Shown: piece after piece, positions 48,531 to 61,420 of the stretch
How positions within the stretch are numbered: position 1 is the first letter of the stretch
Layout: the number at the start of each line of letters is the position of its first letter
Source: Okibacterium fritillariae
GTDB lineage: Bacteria; Actinomycetota; Actinomycetes; Actinomycetales; Microbacteriaceae
DNA length: 64,000 nt
Assembly (NCBI RefSeq): GCF_900167575.1
Contig: NZ_FUZP01000002.1
Span: 556,524-620,523, forward strand
Direction of reading: 5' to 3'
The notes under the pieces: model-generated
The model's database searches: none
What the model was told of the DNA's origin: nothing
Seen by the model: the letters and a program-made list of their open reading frames with translations, nothing else
Program-made: the position numbers and the translations under genes

Positions 48531-49571
48531 GTGTCAGACACCACTCCCATCTCCGAAGAATCCGTCCAGGCCGCGGTTGACGCGGCCCTCGCGGCCATCG
48601 CCGGCGCGGCCGACTCCGAGCAGTTGAAGGCCGTTAAACAGGCCCACACCGCCGAGGCGTCGCCGCTGGCCGCCCTGAACGCGCAGCTGCGTCAGGTCGC
48701 CCCCGAAAATAAAGCCGCGTTCGGCAAGCTCGTCGGCGGCGCTCGCGGGCGCGTGAATCAGGCGTTCCAGGCTCGCGAGGCCGAGATCGTGGCCGAAGAG
48801 GCCGAGCGCCAGCTGGCGGCAGAGGCCGTGGATGTCACGGCCCTCCCGTCGCGCCGTGCGGTGGGTGCGCGTCATCCGCTCTCTGTTCTGCAGGAAGACG
48901 TCGCCGATGTCTTCGTCGGCATGGGGTGGGAGATCGGCGAGGGGCCCGAGCTCGAGAACGAGTGGTTCAACTTCGACGCGCTGAACTTCGACGCCGACCA
49001 CCCGGCCCGCGCCATGCAGGACACGTTCTTCGTCGACCCCGTCGAGCGGCACCTCGTGCTGCGCACGCACACGTCGCCCGTGCAGGTGCGGTCGATGCTC
49101 GAGCGCGATCTGCCCGTCTACATCCTGGCGCCCGGTCGCGTGTACCGCACCGACGAGCTGGATGCCACGCACACGCCCGTCTTCACGCAGTTCGAGGGTC
49201 TCGCCGTCGACAAGGGCCTGACCATGGCGCACCTGCGCGGAACGCTCGAGCACGTGGCCAAGATCATGTTCGGGCCCGAGGCGAAGATCCGCCTGCGCCC
49301 CGCGTTCTTCCCCTTCACCGAGCCGAGCGCCGAGCTCGACCTGTGGCACCCCACCTTCGTCGGCGGCGCGCGCTGGATCGAGTGGGGTGGCTGCGGCATG
49401 GTCAACCCGAACGTCCTGCGCGCCGCGGGCATCGATCCGGATGTCTACTCCGGTTTCGCGTTCGGCATGGGCATCGAACGCACACTCATGTTCCGGAACG
49501 ACGTCAGCGACATGCGAGACATGATCGAGGGCGACATCCGGTTCTCACAGCACTTCGGAATGGTGGTTTAA
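48531..49571 (+). CDS. pheS: Phenylalanyl-tRNA synthetase alpha chain
   Basis: A 346-residue class II catalytic subunit. The N-terminal coiled-coil tRNA-binding arm (about 1-90) is followed by the catalytic core with GRVYRTDELDATHTPVFTQ (motif 2) and FGMGIERTLM (motif 3). It works as an alpha2beta2 enzyme with pheT, which starts four bases after the stop. Confidence 0.97.
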   Translation: MSDTTPISEESVQAAVDAALAAIAGAADSEQLKAVKQAHTAEASPLAALNAQLRQVAPENKAAFGKLVGGARGRVNQAFQAREAEIVAEEAERQLAAEAVDVTALPSRRAVGARHPLSVLQEDVADVFVGMGWEIGEGPELENEWFNFDALNFDADHPARAMQDTFFVDPVERHLVLRTHTSPVQVRSMLERDLPVYILAPGRVYRTDELDATHTPVFTQFEGLAVDKGLTMAHLRGTLEHVAKIMFGPEAKIRLRPAFFPFTEPSAELDLWHPTFVGGARWIEWGGCGMVNPNVLRAAGIDPDVYSGFAFGMGIERTLMFRNDVSDMRDMIEGDIRFSQHFGMVV

Positions 49572-49575
49572 GACG

Positions 49576-52101
49576 ATGCGGGTTCCGCTCAGCTGGTTGG
49601 CCGAATACGTCGACCTGACACCCGGCACGACGCCGGAAGACGTGCACGAGGCGCTCGTGCGCGTCGGGCTCGAAGAAGAAGAGATCCACACGTTCGACCT
49701 GACCGGGCCCATCGTGGTCGGTCAGGTGCTCGATTTCGTCGAGGAGCCGCAGAAGAACGGCAAAACCATCCGCTGGTGCCAGGTGCGTGTTGCGCCGGGC
49801 GACGGCGAAGAGGCGGTGCGCGGCATCGTCTGTGGCGCCGGCAACTTCTTCCCCGGGGACAAGGTGGTCGTGACCCTGCCCGGCGCCGTGCTGCCCGGCC
49901 CCTTCCCGATCGCCGCGCGCAAGACCTACGGGCACGTGTCCGACGGCATGATCGCGTCGTCGCGCGAGCTCGGTCTGGGCGACGACCATGACGGCATCCT
50001 GCGTCTCACCACCCTGGGGCTCGACCCCGAGGTGGGCACCGACGCCATCGCGTTGCTGGGGCTCGACGATCAGGCCGTCGAGATCAATGTCACGCCCGAC
50101 CGCGGTTACGCGTTCTCGATCCGTGGCGTCGCCCGCGAGTACTCGCACGCGACGGGTGCGGCCTTCCGCGACCCCGCGCTCGCCGTCTCCGACCCGCTCG
50201 CCGGCGCGCTCGAGGGCTTCTCCGTCTCGATCGACGACCAGGCGCCCATCCGCGGCCGCGCGGGCTCGTCGGTGTTCGTCACGCGCGTGGTGCGCGGTGT
50301 CGATGCCACGCGTAAGACGCCGCCCTGGATGGTCGCGCGCCTGAAGCTTGCCGGCATCCGCTCGATCTCACTGCTCGTCGACATCACCAACTACGTCATG
50401 CTCGAGCTCGGTCAGCCCATCCACGGCTACGACTTCGACGCGCTGCAGGGTGGCATCGTGGTGCGCCGTGCCGCCGCGGGCGAAACGATCGTCACGCTCG
50501 ACGACGCCACGCGCACGCTGCACGCCGAAGACCTCCTGATCACGGATGGCTCGGGCCCCATCGGCCTGGCCGGCGTGATGGGCGGAGCCGCCACCGAGAT
50601 GAGCGCCGAGACGACCAACGTGCTCATCGAGGCCGCCAACTTCGACCCCGTGTCGATTGCCCGCACGGCTCGCCGGCACAAGCTGCCGAGCGAGGCGTCG
50701 AAGCGTTACGAGCGCGGAGTCGACCCGCAGATCGCCGTTGCCGCCGCCGCCCGTGTCGCCCAGCTCATGGTCGACCTCGCCGGGGGAGTGGCCGACACGA
50801 CCGGTTCCGTGTTCAGCGACATCCCCGACCGCCAGCCCATCGAGCTGCCGGCGGGCTACGTCGCGGGCCTCGTCGGGTTCCCGATCAGCGCGGACGACGA
50901 GAAGCAGGCGCTCGCCGAGATCGGTGCGACGGTCGCAGACGGTGCGGATGCCGCATCCCCGGTGTTGCTCGTCACGCCGCCCAGCTGGCGCCCCGACATC
51001 ACCGACAAGTCCGATCTGGCCGAGGAAGTGGCGCGCATCATCGGGTACGACCACATCCCGGCCGTTCTGCCGGTCGCGCCTCCCGGTCGCGGGCTCACGG
51101 TGTCGCAGAAGGTGCGTCGCCGCGTGGCCAACGCGCTCGCCGCCGACGGTTTCACCGAGGTGCTCGCCTACCCGTTCGTGTCGGCTGCCCAGAACGACCT
51201 GTTCGGCGCACCCGACGAGGCCGAGGTCGCGGGCATCAAGCTCGCCAACCCGCTCGACGGCACCGTGCCGTTCCTGCGCACCTCGCTGCTGCCCGGTGTG
51301 CTCGACATCGCTCGCCGCAACCTGTCGCGCGGCTTCACCGACCTGGCACTCTATGAGCTGGGGTCGGTGTTCCGCCCCGAGGCGGGGGTCGACTACGGAC
51401 TCGTCGACCTGCCCGGCGTCGAGGGCCGACCCGATGCCGAGACGCTCGCCGCACTCGAGGCGTCGATCCCGCGTCAGCCCCGGCACGCCGCCCTGCTTGC
51501 GCTCGGCAACCTGATCCCGAAGCAGCCGGGGCAGCCCGCCGTGGCCGCGGGGATCGCCGATGTGCTCGACGCCGCACGCGTGGTGGCCGCGGCATCCGGA
51601 GCTCACCTCACGGTGCGCCAGGGTGCGCACAAGGCGTTCCACCCCGGTCGCACCGCCGAGCTCTTCGTCGGTGAGCAGTCCGTCGGTTTCGCCGGCGAGC
51701 TCCTGCCGCAGATCGCCGCCGAGCTGCACCTGCCGCGCGTCGTCGCGCTCGCCGAGCTCGACCTCGACGCGTTGACCGTCGCCGGTTCGGGCGTTATCGA
51801 GGCTGAGCCCGTGCGCGCCATGCCCGCCGCGACGCAGGACCTGTCCCTGCTCGTCGACGTGGCCGTGCCCGCGGGGGATCTGCTCGAGGTCGTGCGCGTC
51901 GGCGCGGGCGAACTGCTCGAAGACATCCACCTGGTGGACGACTACCGCGGTGCGGGTGTGGCCGATGGCGCCAAGAGCGTGACCTTCGCGCTGCGGTTCC
52001 GCGCGGCCGATCGCACGCTGACGGCGGCCGAGGCCTCGGAGGCCAAGCTGGCCGGCGCCGAGCGGGCCAAGGAGGCATTCGGCGCGACCGTGCGCGAGTA
52101 A
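49576..52101 (+). CDS. pheT: Phenylalanyl-tRNA synthetase beta chain
   Basis: An 841-residue subunit of normal length. It begins MRVPLSWLAEYVDL, includes an EMAP-II-like tRNA-binding domain (about 40-155, with VCGAGNFFPGDKVVV), the B5 and B3/4 editing domains (SEASKRYERGVDP), and the C-terminal FDX-ACB domain ending in RFRAADRTLTAAE. It has a terminator 47 bases downstream. Confidence 0.98.
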   Translation: MRVPLSWLAEYVDLTPGTTPEDVHEALVRVGLEEEEIHTFDLTGPIVVGQVLDFVEEPQKNGKTIRWCQVRVAPGDGEEAVRGIVCGAGNFFPGDKVVVTLPGAVLPGPFPIAARKTYGHVSDGMIASSRELGLGDDHDGILRLTTLGLDPEVGTDAIALLGLDDQAVEINVTPDRGYAFSIRGVAREYSHATGAAFRDPALAVSDPLAGALEGFSVSIDDQAPIRGRAGSSVFVTRVVRGVDATRKTPPWMVARLKLAGIRSISLLVDITNYVMLELGQPIHGYDFDALQGGIVVRRAAAGETIVTLDDATRTLHAEDLLITDGSGPIGLAGVMGGAATEMSAETTNVLIEAANFDPVSIARTARRHKLPSEASKRYERGVDPQIAVAAAARVAQLMVDLAGGVADTTGSVFSDIPDRQPIELPAGYVAGLVGFPISADDEKQALAEIGATVADGADAASPVLLVTPPSWRPDITDKSDLAEEVARIIGYDHIPAVLPVAPPGRGLTVSQKVRRRVANALAADGFTEVLAYPFVSAAQNDLFGAPDEAEVAGIKLANPLDGTVPFLRTSLLPGVLDIARRNLSRGFTDLALYELGSVFRPEAGVDYGLVDLPGVEGRPDAETLAALEASIPRQPRHAALLALGNLIPKQPGQPAVAAGIADVLDAARVVAAASGAHLTVRQGAHKAFHPGRTAELFVGEQSVGFAGELLPQIAAELHLPRVVALAELDLDALTVAGSGVIEAEPVRAMPAATQDLSLLVDVAVPAGDLLEVVRVGAGELLEDIHLVDDYRGAGVADGAKSVTFALRFRAADRTLTAAEASEAKLAGAERAKEAFGATVRE

Positions 52102-52147
52102 CGCTCGCGCTCACGCACGGTGCGCCTGCCGCACCGGCTGAATTGTG

Positions 52148-52180
52148 AACGGGTCGTCTCCCTCGTGGGGGCGGCCCGTT
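52148..52180 (+). terminator. pheT terminator
   Basis: Arms 52148-52162 and 52166-52180 pair with several G-U pairs. The outer nine bases are AACGGGTCG with CGGCCCGTT. Confidence 0.65.
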
Positions 52181-52314
52181 TGCGTGCATCGATACGCCAC
52201 CAGGCGCACCATTCATGCATCCAGGCCGACTCTGACGCTCTGCCACTGCGGCCCATGCACGGGATGCCGCGTCCCGCAGGCTCCCTCGGCTGGAAAAGGC
52301 GGCCTCAACCCCTG

Positions 52315-52320
52315 TAAGGT
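52315..52320 (+). promoter_or_regulatory. -10 element for the leaderless arginine-rich short ORF
   Basis: TAAGGT ends six bases before the ATG at 52327. Hexamer and spacing are identical to those before argC (52509-52514). Confidence 0.55.
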
Positions 52321-52326
52321 GATCCC

Positions 52327-52419
52327 ATGGTTTTCGTTCGGCGCATCGACCTGCTTCAGGTCACCACGGCACAGGGTTCCGCCCGTGCGCGCCGACGCCG
52401 CTCGAGCGACCGAGTCTAG
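52327..52419 (+). CDS. Candidate arginine leader peptide upstream of argC
   Basis: A 30-codon ORF in the 418-bp gap between pheT and argC. Eight of the residues are Arg (positions 5, 6, 20, 22-25 and 29), with four Arg codons in a row (cgc cga cgc cgc, 52390-52401). The stop is 101 bases before argC. The -10 element in front of it is as good as that of any gene here. Its N-terminal VRRIDLLQV resembles the short actinobacterial leader peptides (RRHIDLLRV type, cysteine-linked), but here Arg replaces Cys. This is the pattern expected for ribosome-mediated attenuation by arginine. Function is inferred. Confidence 0.55.
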   Translation: MVFVRRIDLLQVTTAQGSARARRRRSSDRV

Positions 52420-52475
52420 GCGACGCTCACGCGACCCTGCCGTTCTTCCGAACGAAAGCGTCAGAGGGCGTCGCC
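52393..52475 (+). promoter_or_regulatory. Mutually exclusive RNA pairings between leader ORF and argC
   Basis: The stem 52419-52426 with 52468-52475 (GGCGACGC/GCGTCGCC) is perfect and encloses a small hairpin 52441-52445 with 52450-52454. The segment 52393-52399 (CGACGCC), inside the Arg codon run, can instead pair with 52467-52473. A ribosome stalled on the Arg codons would hide the first partner and change the fold. No U tract follows, so the downstream effect is uncertain. Confidence 0.4.
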
Positions 52476-52508
52476 GATAAGGCACAGACCCCCGTCGCTT
52501 CTCGTCAA

Positions 52509-52514
52509 TAAGGT
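52509..52514 (+). promoter_or_regulatory. -10 element for leaderless argC
   Basis: TAAGGT ends six bases before the ATG at 52521. The operon may therefore be read from two start points. Confidence 0.55.
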
Positions 52515-52520
52515 AGAACC

Positions 52521-53564
52521 ATGGCTTTCTCTGTAGCCGTAGCCGGTGCATCCGGTTACGCCGGTGGTGAGTTGCTGCGTTTGCTCGCGGCCCACCCCGA
52601 ATTCCGCATCGACACCGTCACCGCGCACTCGAATGCGGGCCAGCCGCTCGTCCAGGTGCAGCCGCATCTGCGCTCGCTCGCGCATCTCACGCTCGTCGAC
52701 ACCACGCCCGAGACGCTTGCCGGCCACGACATCGTCTTCCTGGCGCTGCCGCACGGCAAGTCGGGCGAGTTGACGGCGGCGCTCGACCCGTCGACGCTCG
52801 TCGTCGACTGTGGGGCCGACCACCGTCTGACCTCCGAAGAGGATTGGGCTGCGTTCTACGGCGGCGACTACTTCGGCGCCTGGGCCTACGGCGTTCCCGA
52901 GCTCATCGTCGGCGACGGCAAGCAGCGCGACCACCTGGTGGGCGCCACCCGCATCGCCGCTCCGGGATGCAACGCCTCCACCGTGGCGCTCTCGCTCGCT
53001 CCCGGAATCAAGGCGGGCGTCATCGAGGCCACGGATATCGTCTCGGTGCTCGCCGTCGGGCCCTCCGGCGCCGGCAAGGCGCTGAAGACCAATCTGCTCG
53101 CGGCCGAGATCCTCGGCTCGGCCAACCCTTACGCGGTCGGTGGCACCCACCGGCACATCCCCGAGATCGCGCAGTCGTTGCGCGGCGCGGGGGCCGAAAC
53201 GGTCTCGCTGTCGTTCACACCCGTCCTCGTGCCCATGTCCCGCGGAATCCTCGCGACATCAACGGCTCGTATCGTCCCGGGCACTCCGGCAGAGGCCGTG
53301 CGCGCCGCGTGGCACGACGCCTACGGCGACGAGACCTTCGTGCACCTTCTCCCCGAGGGCGACTTCCCGCGCACGGCCGACGTGCTGGGTGCCAACACGG
53401 CGCTCATCGGCCTCGCGATCGATGAGGCAGCCGGCCGCGTTGTCGTGGTCGCGGCCGTCGACAACCTCGTCAAGGGCACCGCGGGTGCCGCCATCCAGTC
53501 GGCGAATATCGCCGTCGGCCTGCCGGAGTCCACCGGCCTGAGCGTGAACGGAGTTGCACCGTGA
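52521..53564 (+). CDS. argC: N-acetyl-gamma-glutamyl-phosphate reductase
   Basis: A 347-residue NADPH-dependent reductase of arginine synthesis. The Rossmann motif [14 protein letters not shown] and the active-site Cys150 in APGCNAS are present. [10 protein letters not shown] supplies the catalytic His region. First structural gene of argC-argJ-argB-argD-argF-argG-argH. It overlaps argJ by four bases. Confidence 0.97.
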   Translation: MAFSVAVAGASGYAGGELLRLLAAHPEFRIDTVTAHSNAGQPLVQVQPHLRSLAHLTLVDTTPETLAGHDIVFLALPHGKSGELTAALDPSTLVVDCGADHRLTSEEDWAAFYGGDYFGAWAYGVPELIVGDGKQRDHLVGATRIAAPGCNASTVALSLAPGIKAGVIEATDIVSVLAVGPSGAGKALKTNLLAAEILGSANPYAVGGTHRHIPEIAQSLRGAGAETVSLSFTPVLVPMSRGILATSTARIVPGTPAEAVRAAWHDAYGDETFVHLLPEGDFPRTADVLGANTALIGLAIDEAAGRVVVVAAVDNLVKGTAGAAIQSANIAVGLPESTGLSVNGVAP

Positions 53565-54739
53565 GTGTGACAGCAGCCAACGGTTTCCTCGCGGCGGGCG
53601 TCGCCTGCGGCCTCAAGAACTCGGGCGGCCTCGACCTCGCGCTCGTGCAGAACGTGGGGCCCATCGCATCCGCCGCCACGGTCTTCACGAGCAATCGCTG
53701 CCAGGCCAACCCCGTGCTGTGGAGCAAGCAGGTCATGAGCGATGGTCAGGTTCGGGCGATCGTGCTGAACTCGGGCGGCGCCAATTGCTACACGGGCAGC
53801 CAGGGGTTCCAGACCACGCACGCCACGGCTGAAGCGGTCGCAGACGCCCTCGAGGTCTCGGCGGGCGACGTGCTCGTGTGCTCGACCGGCCTCATCGGAG
53901 AGCAGCTCGATCTGGCCAAACTGCGCGCGGGTGTCGCCGACGCCTCGGGGGCGCTCACGGGCGATTCGGATGCCGCAGCCTCCGACGCCGCAGCGCTCGC
54001 CGCCGCGCAAGCCATCATGACGACCGACACGACGCCCAAGCAGTCCACCTTCACCTCACAAGAGGGTTGGACGATCGGCGGCATGGCCAAGGGTGCCGGC
54101 ATGTTGGCCCCCGGCCTCGCGACGATGCTCGTCGTCATCACGACCGACGCCGCCCTGAGCCCGGCCGAACTCGATGCGGCCCTGCGTCGCGCGACGGCCG
54201 TCACCTTCGACCGCCTCGACTCCGACGGCTGCATGTCGACCAACGACACGGTCTCGCTCCTGGCTTCGGGCGCCAGCGGCGTCACGCCCGGTGCCGACGA
54301 CTTCGCGGCCGCGCTCACGGCGGTGTGCCAAGACCTCACGCTGCAGCTGCAGGCCGACGCCGAGGGCGCCGACCACGATGTCGCGATCGAGGTCGTCAAT
54401 GCGGCAAGCGAATCCGAGGCCGTCGAGGTGGCGCGTGCCGTCAGCCGCAGCAACCTCTTCAAGGCCGCCATCTTCGGCAAGGACCCCAACTGGGGCCGGG
54501 TACTCGCGGCCGTCGGCACCACGCAGGCCGCGTTCGACCCCTACAACATCGACGTCTCGTTCAACGGTGTGCAGGTGTGCACCGCGGGTGAGCCCGATCA
54601 GCCGCGCGAGCTGGTCGACCTCACGCCTCGGGCAGTCCACATCCTCATCGATCTGCACGCCGGTGACACGCGTGCGACCGTGTGGACCAACGACCTCACG
54701 CACGACTACGTGCATGAGAACAGCGCGTACTCGAGCTGA
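53561..54739 (+). CDS. argJ: Glutamate N-acetyltransferase / amino-acid acetyltransferase
   Basis: A 392-residue self-cleaving enzyme that transfers the acetyl group from acetylornithine to glutamate, closing the cyclic arginine pathway. The autocleavage site is Ala187-Thr188 in LAPGLATML, so it should form alpha and beta chains. [11 protein letters not shown] and GKDPNWGR are conserved. The start (GTGA) overlaps argC. Confidence 0.97.
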   Translation: MSVTAANGFLAAGVACGLKNSGGLDLALVQNVGPIASAATVFTSNRCQANPVLWSKQVMSDGQVRAIVLNSGGANCYTGSQGFQTTHATAEAVADALEVSAGDVLVCSTGLIGEQLDLAKLRAGVADASGALTGDSDAAASDAAALAAAQAIMTTDTTPKQSTFTSQEGWTIGGMAKGAGMLAPGLATMLVVITTDAALSPAELDAALRRATAVTFDRLDSDGCMSTNDTVSLLASGASGVTPGADDFAAALTAVCQDLTLQLQADAEGADHDVAIEVVNAASESEAVEVARAVSRSNLFKAAIFGKDPNWGRVLAAVGTTQAAFDPYNIDVSFNGVQVCTAGEPDQPRELVDLTPRAVHILIDLHAGDTRATVWTNDLTHDYVHENSAYSS

Positions 54740-55668
54740 TGATCATGACCGATCACATCTCCGACGAGATTCCCGACAACTCGCCCGCCGAGGCGCTGTC
54801 GAAGGCCAACGTGCTCATCGAGGCGTTGCCGTGGCTCAAGCGCTTCCACGGCGAGATCGTCGTCATCAAGTTCGGCGGCAACGCCATGGTGTCCGAAGAG
54901 CTCAGTCGGGCCTTCGCCGAGGACATCGTCTTCCTGCGCTTGGCCGGTGTTCTCCCCGTCGTCGTGCACGGCGGCGGTCCCCAGATCTCGGCGCGGCTCA
55001 CCGAGCTGGGCATCGAGAGCGAATTCCGCGGCGGCTATCGCGTCACCACCCCCGAGGCCATGACCGTCGTGCGCGATGTGCTGCGCGGCCAGATCAACGC
55101 GTCCATCGTGGCGGGCATCGAGGCGCACGGCCAGAAGGCCCTCGGCCTGGGCGGTGACGATGCATCCCTGTTCGGCGGTCGCAAGCGCGGCGTCGTGATC
55201 GACGGTGAGCCCGTCGACCTCGGTCAGGTCGGCGACGTCGTCCAGGTCGGCACCGCGGCGGTCATCGACGCGCTCTCGATCGGCACGGTGCCGGTCGTCT
55301 CGTCGATCGCCCCCGATCTCGACAGCGCCGGCGATCTTCTCAACGTCAACGCGGATGCCGCAGCCGCCGCCCTCGCGGCCGCCCTCGGTGCTGCCAAGCT
55401 CGTCATCCTGACCGACGTCGCCGGGCTCTACAGCGACTGGCCCAACCGCGAGTCACTCGTCTCGAGCATCACGACAAGCGACCTGCGCGCGCTGCTCCCA
55501 ACGCTCGAGTCGGGCATGATCCCGAAGATGTCGGCGTGCCTCGAAGCCGTCGACGCGGGTGTGCAGAAGGCCGCCATCATCGACGGGCGTATCGCCCACT
55601 CCATCCTGCTCGAGGTCTTCACCAGCGAAGGCATCGGCACCGAAGTCGTTCCCGAGGAGGAATCATGA
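54739..55668 (+). CDS. argB: Acetylglutamate kinase
   Basis: A 309-residue amino acid kinase. [21 protein letters not shown], and the C-terminal [26 protein letters not shown] are family motifs. This is the usual step for arginine feedback inhibition. The start overlaps the argJ stop by one base; a second ATG lies at 54745. Confidence 0.96.
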   Translation: MIMTDHISDEIPDNSPAEALSKANVLIEALPWLKRFHGEIVVIKFGGNAMVSEELSRAFAEDIVFLRLAGVLPVVVHGGGPQISARLTELGIESEFRGGYRVTTPEAMTVVRDVLRGQINASIVAGIEAHGQKALGLGGDDASLFGGRKRGVVIDGEPVDLGQVGDVVQVGTAAVIDALSIGTVPVVSSIAPDLDSAGDLLNVNADAAAAALAAALGAAKLVILTDVAGLYSDWPNRESLVSSITTSDLRALLPTLESGMIPKMSACLEAVDAGVQKAAIIDGRIAHSILLEVFTSEGIGTEVVPEEES

Positions 55669-57035
55669 GCACCTGGCGCGACGATGTCGAACGCGACATG
55701 ATGCGCACGTTCGGACCCCCGGCCGCGTTCCTGGTCAAGGGCGAGGGATGCTCGGTCTGGGACTCCGAAGGCAACCGCTACCTCGACTTCCTGGCGGGCA
55801 TCGCCGTGAACTCGCTCGGCCACGCCCACCCCGTGCTCGTCGAGGCGGCGGCGCGCCAGGCGGCCACGCTCGTGCACGTGTCCAACCTGTTCTCCACACC
55901 GCCGCAGCTCGAGCTCGCCTCCCGGCTGAAGCGACTCGCGGGCACGGGCGAGGCTGGGCGCGCCTACTTCTGCAACTCGGGCGCCGAGGCGAACGAGGCC
56001 GCGTTCAAGCTCGCGCGCCTCAACCAGGCCGGTGGCAAGCGCACGCGCGTTCTGACCCTCGAGAATTCCTTCCACGGTCGCACCATGGGCGCGCTCGCGC
56101 TCACGGGCAAGCCCGCCATGCGGGCACCGTTCGAACCGCTGCCGGGTGGCGTCGAATACCTCGAGACCACCATCCAGGCGCTCGAAGACAACATCGACGA
56201 CACGGTGCAGGCTCTGCTGCTCGAGCCCATCAAGGGCGAGTCCGGGGTCATCGACCTGCCAGAGGGCTACCTCAAGCGGGCGCGCGAATTGACCGAGCAG
56301 CACGGTGTCCTGCTCATCATCGACGAGATCCAGACGGGCGCGGGCCGCACCGGCACGTGGTTCGCGTTCCAGCAGGCCGACATCGTGCCCGACGCCATCA
56401 CGGTGGCCAAGGGCATCGGCGGCGGCATCCCGATCGGAGCCATTGTCACGTTCGGCTGGGCGAGCGACCTGTTCTCGCAGGGTCAGCACGGCAGCACGTT
56501 CGGCGGAAACCCCTTCGCCACGGCAATCGCCAACGCCGTACTCGGTGAAATCGAGCGCGCCGACCTGGTCGGCAACGCCCAGCGCCGGGGCGCCGAGTTG
56601 CGCGACCTCATCCGCTCGTTCGAGTCGCCGCTGATCGAAGAGGTCCGCGGCCGCGGCCTGCTCGTCGGCATCGGGCTGTCGCAGCCCATCGCGCCGGCCC
56701 TGCAGCAGGCCGCGCTCGCGCACGGGCTCATCATCAACGCGCCCAACCCCACGAGCATCCGACTCGCGCCGCCCCTCATCGTGGGCGATGCCGAGCTGGC
56801 CGAGTTCCGCGAGAAGTTCGGCCGGGCGCTCGAGGATGTCTCGGATGCCGCGGCTGCGGTCGATGCGCCCGCGCATGCTCCTCACGACGGCGCCGCGGTG
56901 TCCGTCCCTGCATCCGCACCGGCTCCCGAGGCCGAGCCCGAGCCAGTTCTCACCCCGGCGCTTCCGCCCGCGATCGCCGAGCCCGACTCGGACTCCGCCT
57001 CCGCCTCCGCCTCCGCTCCGAACGCTTCCGTCTAG
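55665..57035 (+). CDS. argD: Acetylornithine aminotransferase with C-terminal extension
   Basis: A 456-residue class III PLP aminotransferase. [42 protein letters not shown] and the PLP-Lys in [11 protein letters not shown] are intact. The enzyme body ends near residue 400; about 55 extra residues, rich in Ala, Pro, Glu and Ser, follow and end in an Ser-Ala repeat from TCCGCC triplets at 56993-57014. GAGGAGG lies five bases before the ATG, which overlaps the argB stop. Confidence 0.95.
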   Translation: MSTWRDDVERDMMRTFGPPAAFLVKGEGCSVWDSEGNRYLDFLAGIAVNSLGHAHPVLVEAAARQAATLVHVSNLFSTPPQLELASRLKRLAGTGEAGRAYFCNSGAEANEAAFKLARLNQAGGKRTRVLTLENSFHGRTMGALALTGKPAMRAPFEPLPGGVEYLETTIQALEDNIDDTVQALLLEPIKGESGVIDLPEGYLKRARELTEQHGVLLIIDEIQTGAGRTGTWFAFQQADIVPDAITVAKGIGGGIPIGAIVTFGWASDLFSQGQHGSTFGGNPFATAIANAVLGEIERADLVGNAQRRGAELRDLIRSFESPLIEEVRGRGLLVGIGLSQPIAPALQQAALAHGLIINAPNPTSIRLAPPLIVGDAELAEFREKFGRALEDVSDAAAAVDAPAHAPHDGAAVSVPASAPAPEAEPEPVLTPALPPAIAEPDSDSASASASAPNASV

Positions 57036-57050
57036 ACCCTAAGGAACGAC

Positions 57051-57977
57051 ATGACCCGCCATTTCCTGCGTGACGACGACATCACGCCGGCCGAACAGGC
57101 CGAGATCCTCACCCTGGCCCACGAACTGAAGCGCGACCGCTTCCAGGCCAAGCCGCTGGCCGGCCCGCAGACCGTCGCGGTCATCTTCGACAAGTCGTCC
57201 ACGCGCACGCGCGTCTCCTTCGCCGTCGGTATCGCCGACCTCGGGGGAGTGCCCCTCATCATCTCGACCGCCAACTCGCAGCTGGGCGGCAAAGAAACGG
57301 CCTCCGACACCGCCCGCGTGCTCGAACGCCAGGTCGCTGCCATCGTCTGGCGCACCTACGCCCAGTCCGGGCTCGAAGAGATGGCCGCCGGCACGACCGT
57401 CCCCGTCGTCAACGCGCTGTCCGACGACTTCCACCCCTGCCAGCTTCTCGCCGACCTCCTCACCATTCAGGAGCACCGGGGCGAACTCGCGGGTCTTACC
57501 ATCACGTTCATCGGCGACGGCCGCAGCAACATGGCGCAGTCCTACCTGCTGGCCGGTGCGACGGCGGGTGCCCACATCCGCATCGCCGCGCCCCACGAGT
57601 ACAGCCCCGAGGCCGATGTCGTCGCGGATGCCGAGCGCATCGCCCAGCAGACGGGCGGAAGCATCCTCATCACCACCGATGTGACCGCGGCCGCAACCGA
57701 CGCCGACGTCATCGTCACCGACACCTGGGTCTCGATGGGCAAGGAAGACGAGAAGGCCGCCCGGGTCGAGACCTTCGGCGGATACCGCGTCGACGACGCG
57801 CTGATGGCGCGGGCGAAGAGCGACGCGTTGTTCCTGCACTGTCTTCCGGCCGACCGCGGCTACGAGGTCACCGCATCGGTGATCGACGGGCCGCAGTCGA
57901 TCATCTGGGACGAGGCCGAGAACCGTCTGCACGCGCAGAAGGCCCTCCTCGTCTGGCTCCTGCGCCAAGCGGCCTGA
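57051..57977 (+). CDS. argF: Ornithine carbamoyltransferase
   Basis: A 308-residue enzyme that makes citrulline. The carbamoyl phosphate-binding SSTRTR, the DDFHPCQ loop and the ornithine-binding HCLPADRG are all present. It starts 15 bases after argD with AAGGAACG upstream. In many actinobacteria argR follows here; in this window argG comes next after 47 bases. Confidence 0.97.
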   Translation: MTRHFLRDDDITPAEQAEILTLAHELKRDRFQAKPLAGPQTVAVIFDKSSTRTRVSFAVGIADLGGVPLIISTANSQLGGKETASDTARVLERQVAAIVWRTYAQSGLEEMAAGTTVPVVNALSDDFHPCQLLADLLTIQEHRGELAGLTITFIGDGRSNMAQSYLLAGATAGAHIRIAAPHEYSPEADVVADAERIAQQTGGSILITTDVTAAATDADVIVTDTWVSMGKEDEKAARVETFGGYRVDDALMARAKSDALFLHCLPADRGYEVTASVIDGPQSIIWDEAENRLHAQKALLVWLLRQAA

Positions 57978-58024
57978 GCCACCACACAACTCACCACCAC
58001 AACGAAAACAAGGAGAAACAGGTC

Positions 58025-60659
<2,635 letters not shown>

Positions 60660-60683
60660 CGCGCGCGCTCCGCAGCACTCGCC

Positions 60684-60721
60684 AACAGGGGCGGCCCGAT
60701 CTCAGTCGAGCCGCCCCTGTT
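60684..60721. terminator. Bidirectional terminator after argH
   Basis: A perfect 12-bp stem (60684-60695 with 60710-60721) and a 14-base loop lie between argH and the convergent membrane protein gene. Confidence 0.82.
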
Positions 60722-60741
60722 GCGGTGGTCTTCGGTTGTTC

Positions 60742-61362
60742 TCAGCGCGCCAGCAACGCGATCGCCGCGCCCGCACTCGCCCACACGAGGCTGGCGAACG
60801 TGCCGATGATGAACCGCTCCCGCGTCTCCGGTTCAGACAACTCGGTGAACCGGCCGACACCCTTGATCGCCACGACCACGGCGAGCCCTTCGGGGTATCC
60901 GGCGAGCAGCGACGCCGCAACGGCCACGCGCTCCAGATATCCGATCGTCGCGCCACCCCTCAGCACTTCCAGAGGCTTCCCATCGCGCCCCGTGCCTGAC
61001 GCATCCGCGGGTGACTCGTCCGCTCCGGCTCCGGCCTTCGCCCCGACCATGATGCCGCCGTGGTCCCCATCCGGAACCGACCCCCGCGTGGCCAGATCGA
61101 GCACGGCGACGACGGCCGGCCCGCCACCCACGACCGCGATGGCAACACCCAGGAGCGCGAGCACGAAACCCACTCCGTCGAGCAACGGCGGCAGCGGCAC
61201 GAGCAGCAGGACGATCTCGGCGACGACGATCACCGCGCTGGCGATGACCACGAGATGCCGCCCGGGCCTGCTCGCGATGATGGCGCACACGAGCGCGGCG
61301 ACCCCGATCAACAGGGCGATGCTCGACACGGTGATCGCTCCGTACAGCTCGTTCTGGTTCAT
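60742..61362 (-). CDS. Membrane protein of unknown function, partner of the SatD-like gene
   Basis: A 206-residue protein with three to four N-terminal hydrophobic segments, a Gly/Asp/Ala-rich loop of about 30 residues, and a conserved C-terminal part. That part has ATIGYLERVAVAASLLAGYPEGLAVVVAIKGVGRF in family terms, FIIGTFASLVWASAG and a last helix. The pattern LERVAVA..LLAG.PEGLA..VAIKG is shared by a family of bacterial membrane proteins without known function. It lies 58 bases after the SatD-like gene on the same strand, so the two are likely cotranscribed. Confidence 0.75.
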   Translation of the reverse strand: MNQNELYGAITVSSIALLIGVAALVCAIIASRPGRHLVVIASAVIVVAEIVLLLVPLPPLLDGVGFVLALLGVAIAVVGGGPAVVAVLDLATRGSVPDGDHGGIMVGAKAGAGADESPADASGTGRDGKPLEVLRGGATIGYLERVAVAASLLAGYPEGLAVVVAIKGVGRFTELSEPETRERFIIGTFASLVWASAGAAIALLAR

Positions 61363-61420
61363 GCGTTCATCCTCCCGCGTCGGTACCCGTCATTCCATCG
61401 GAAACCACTGACACGGATGC

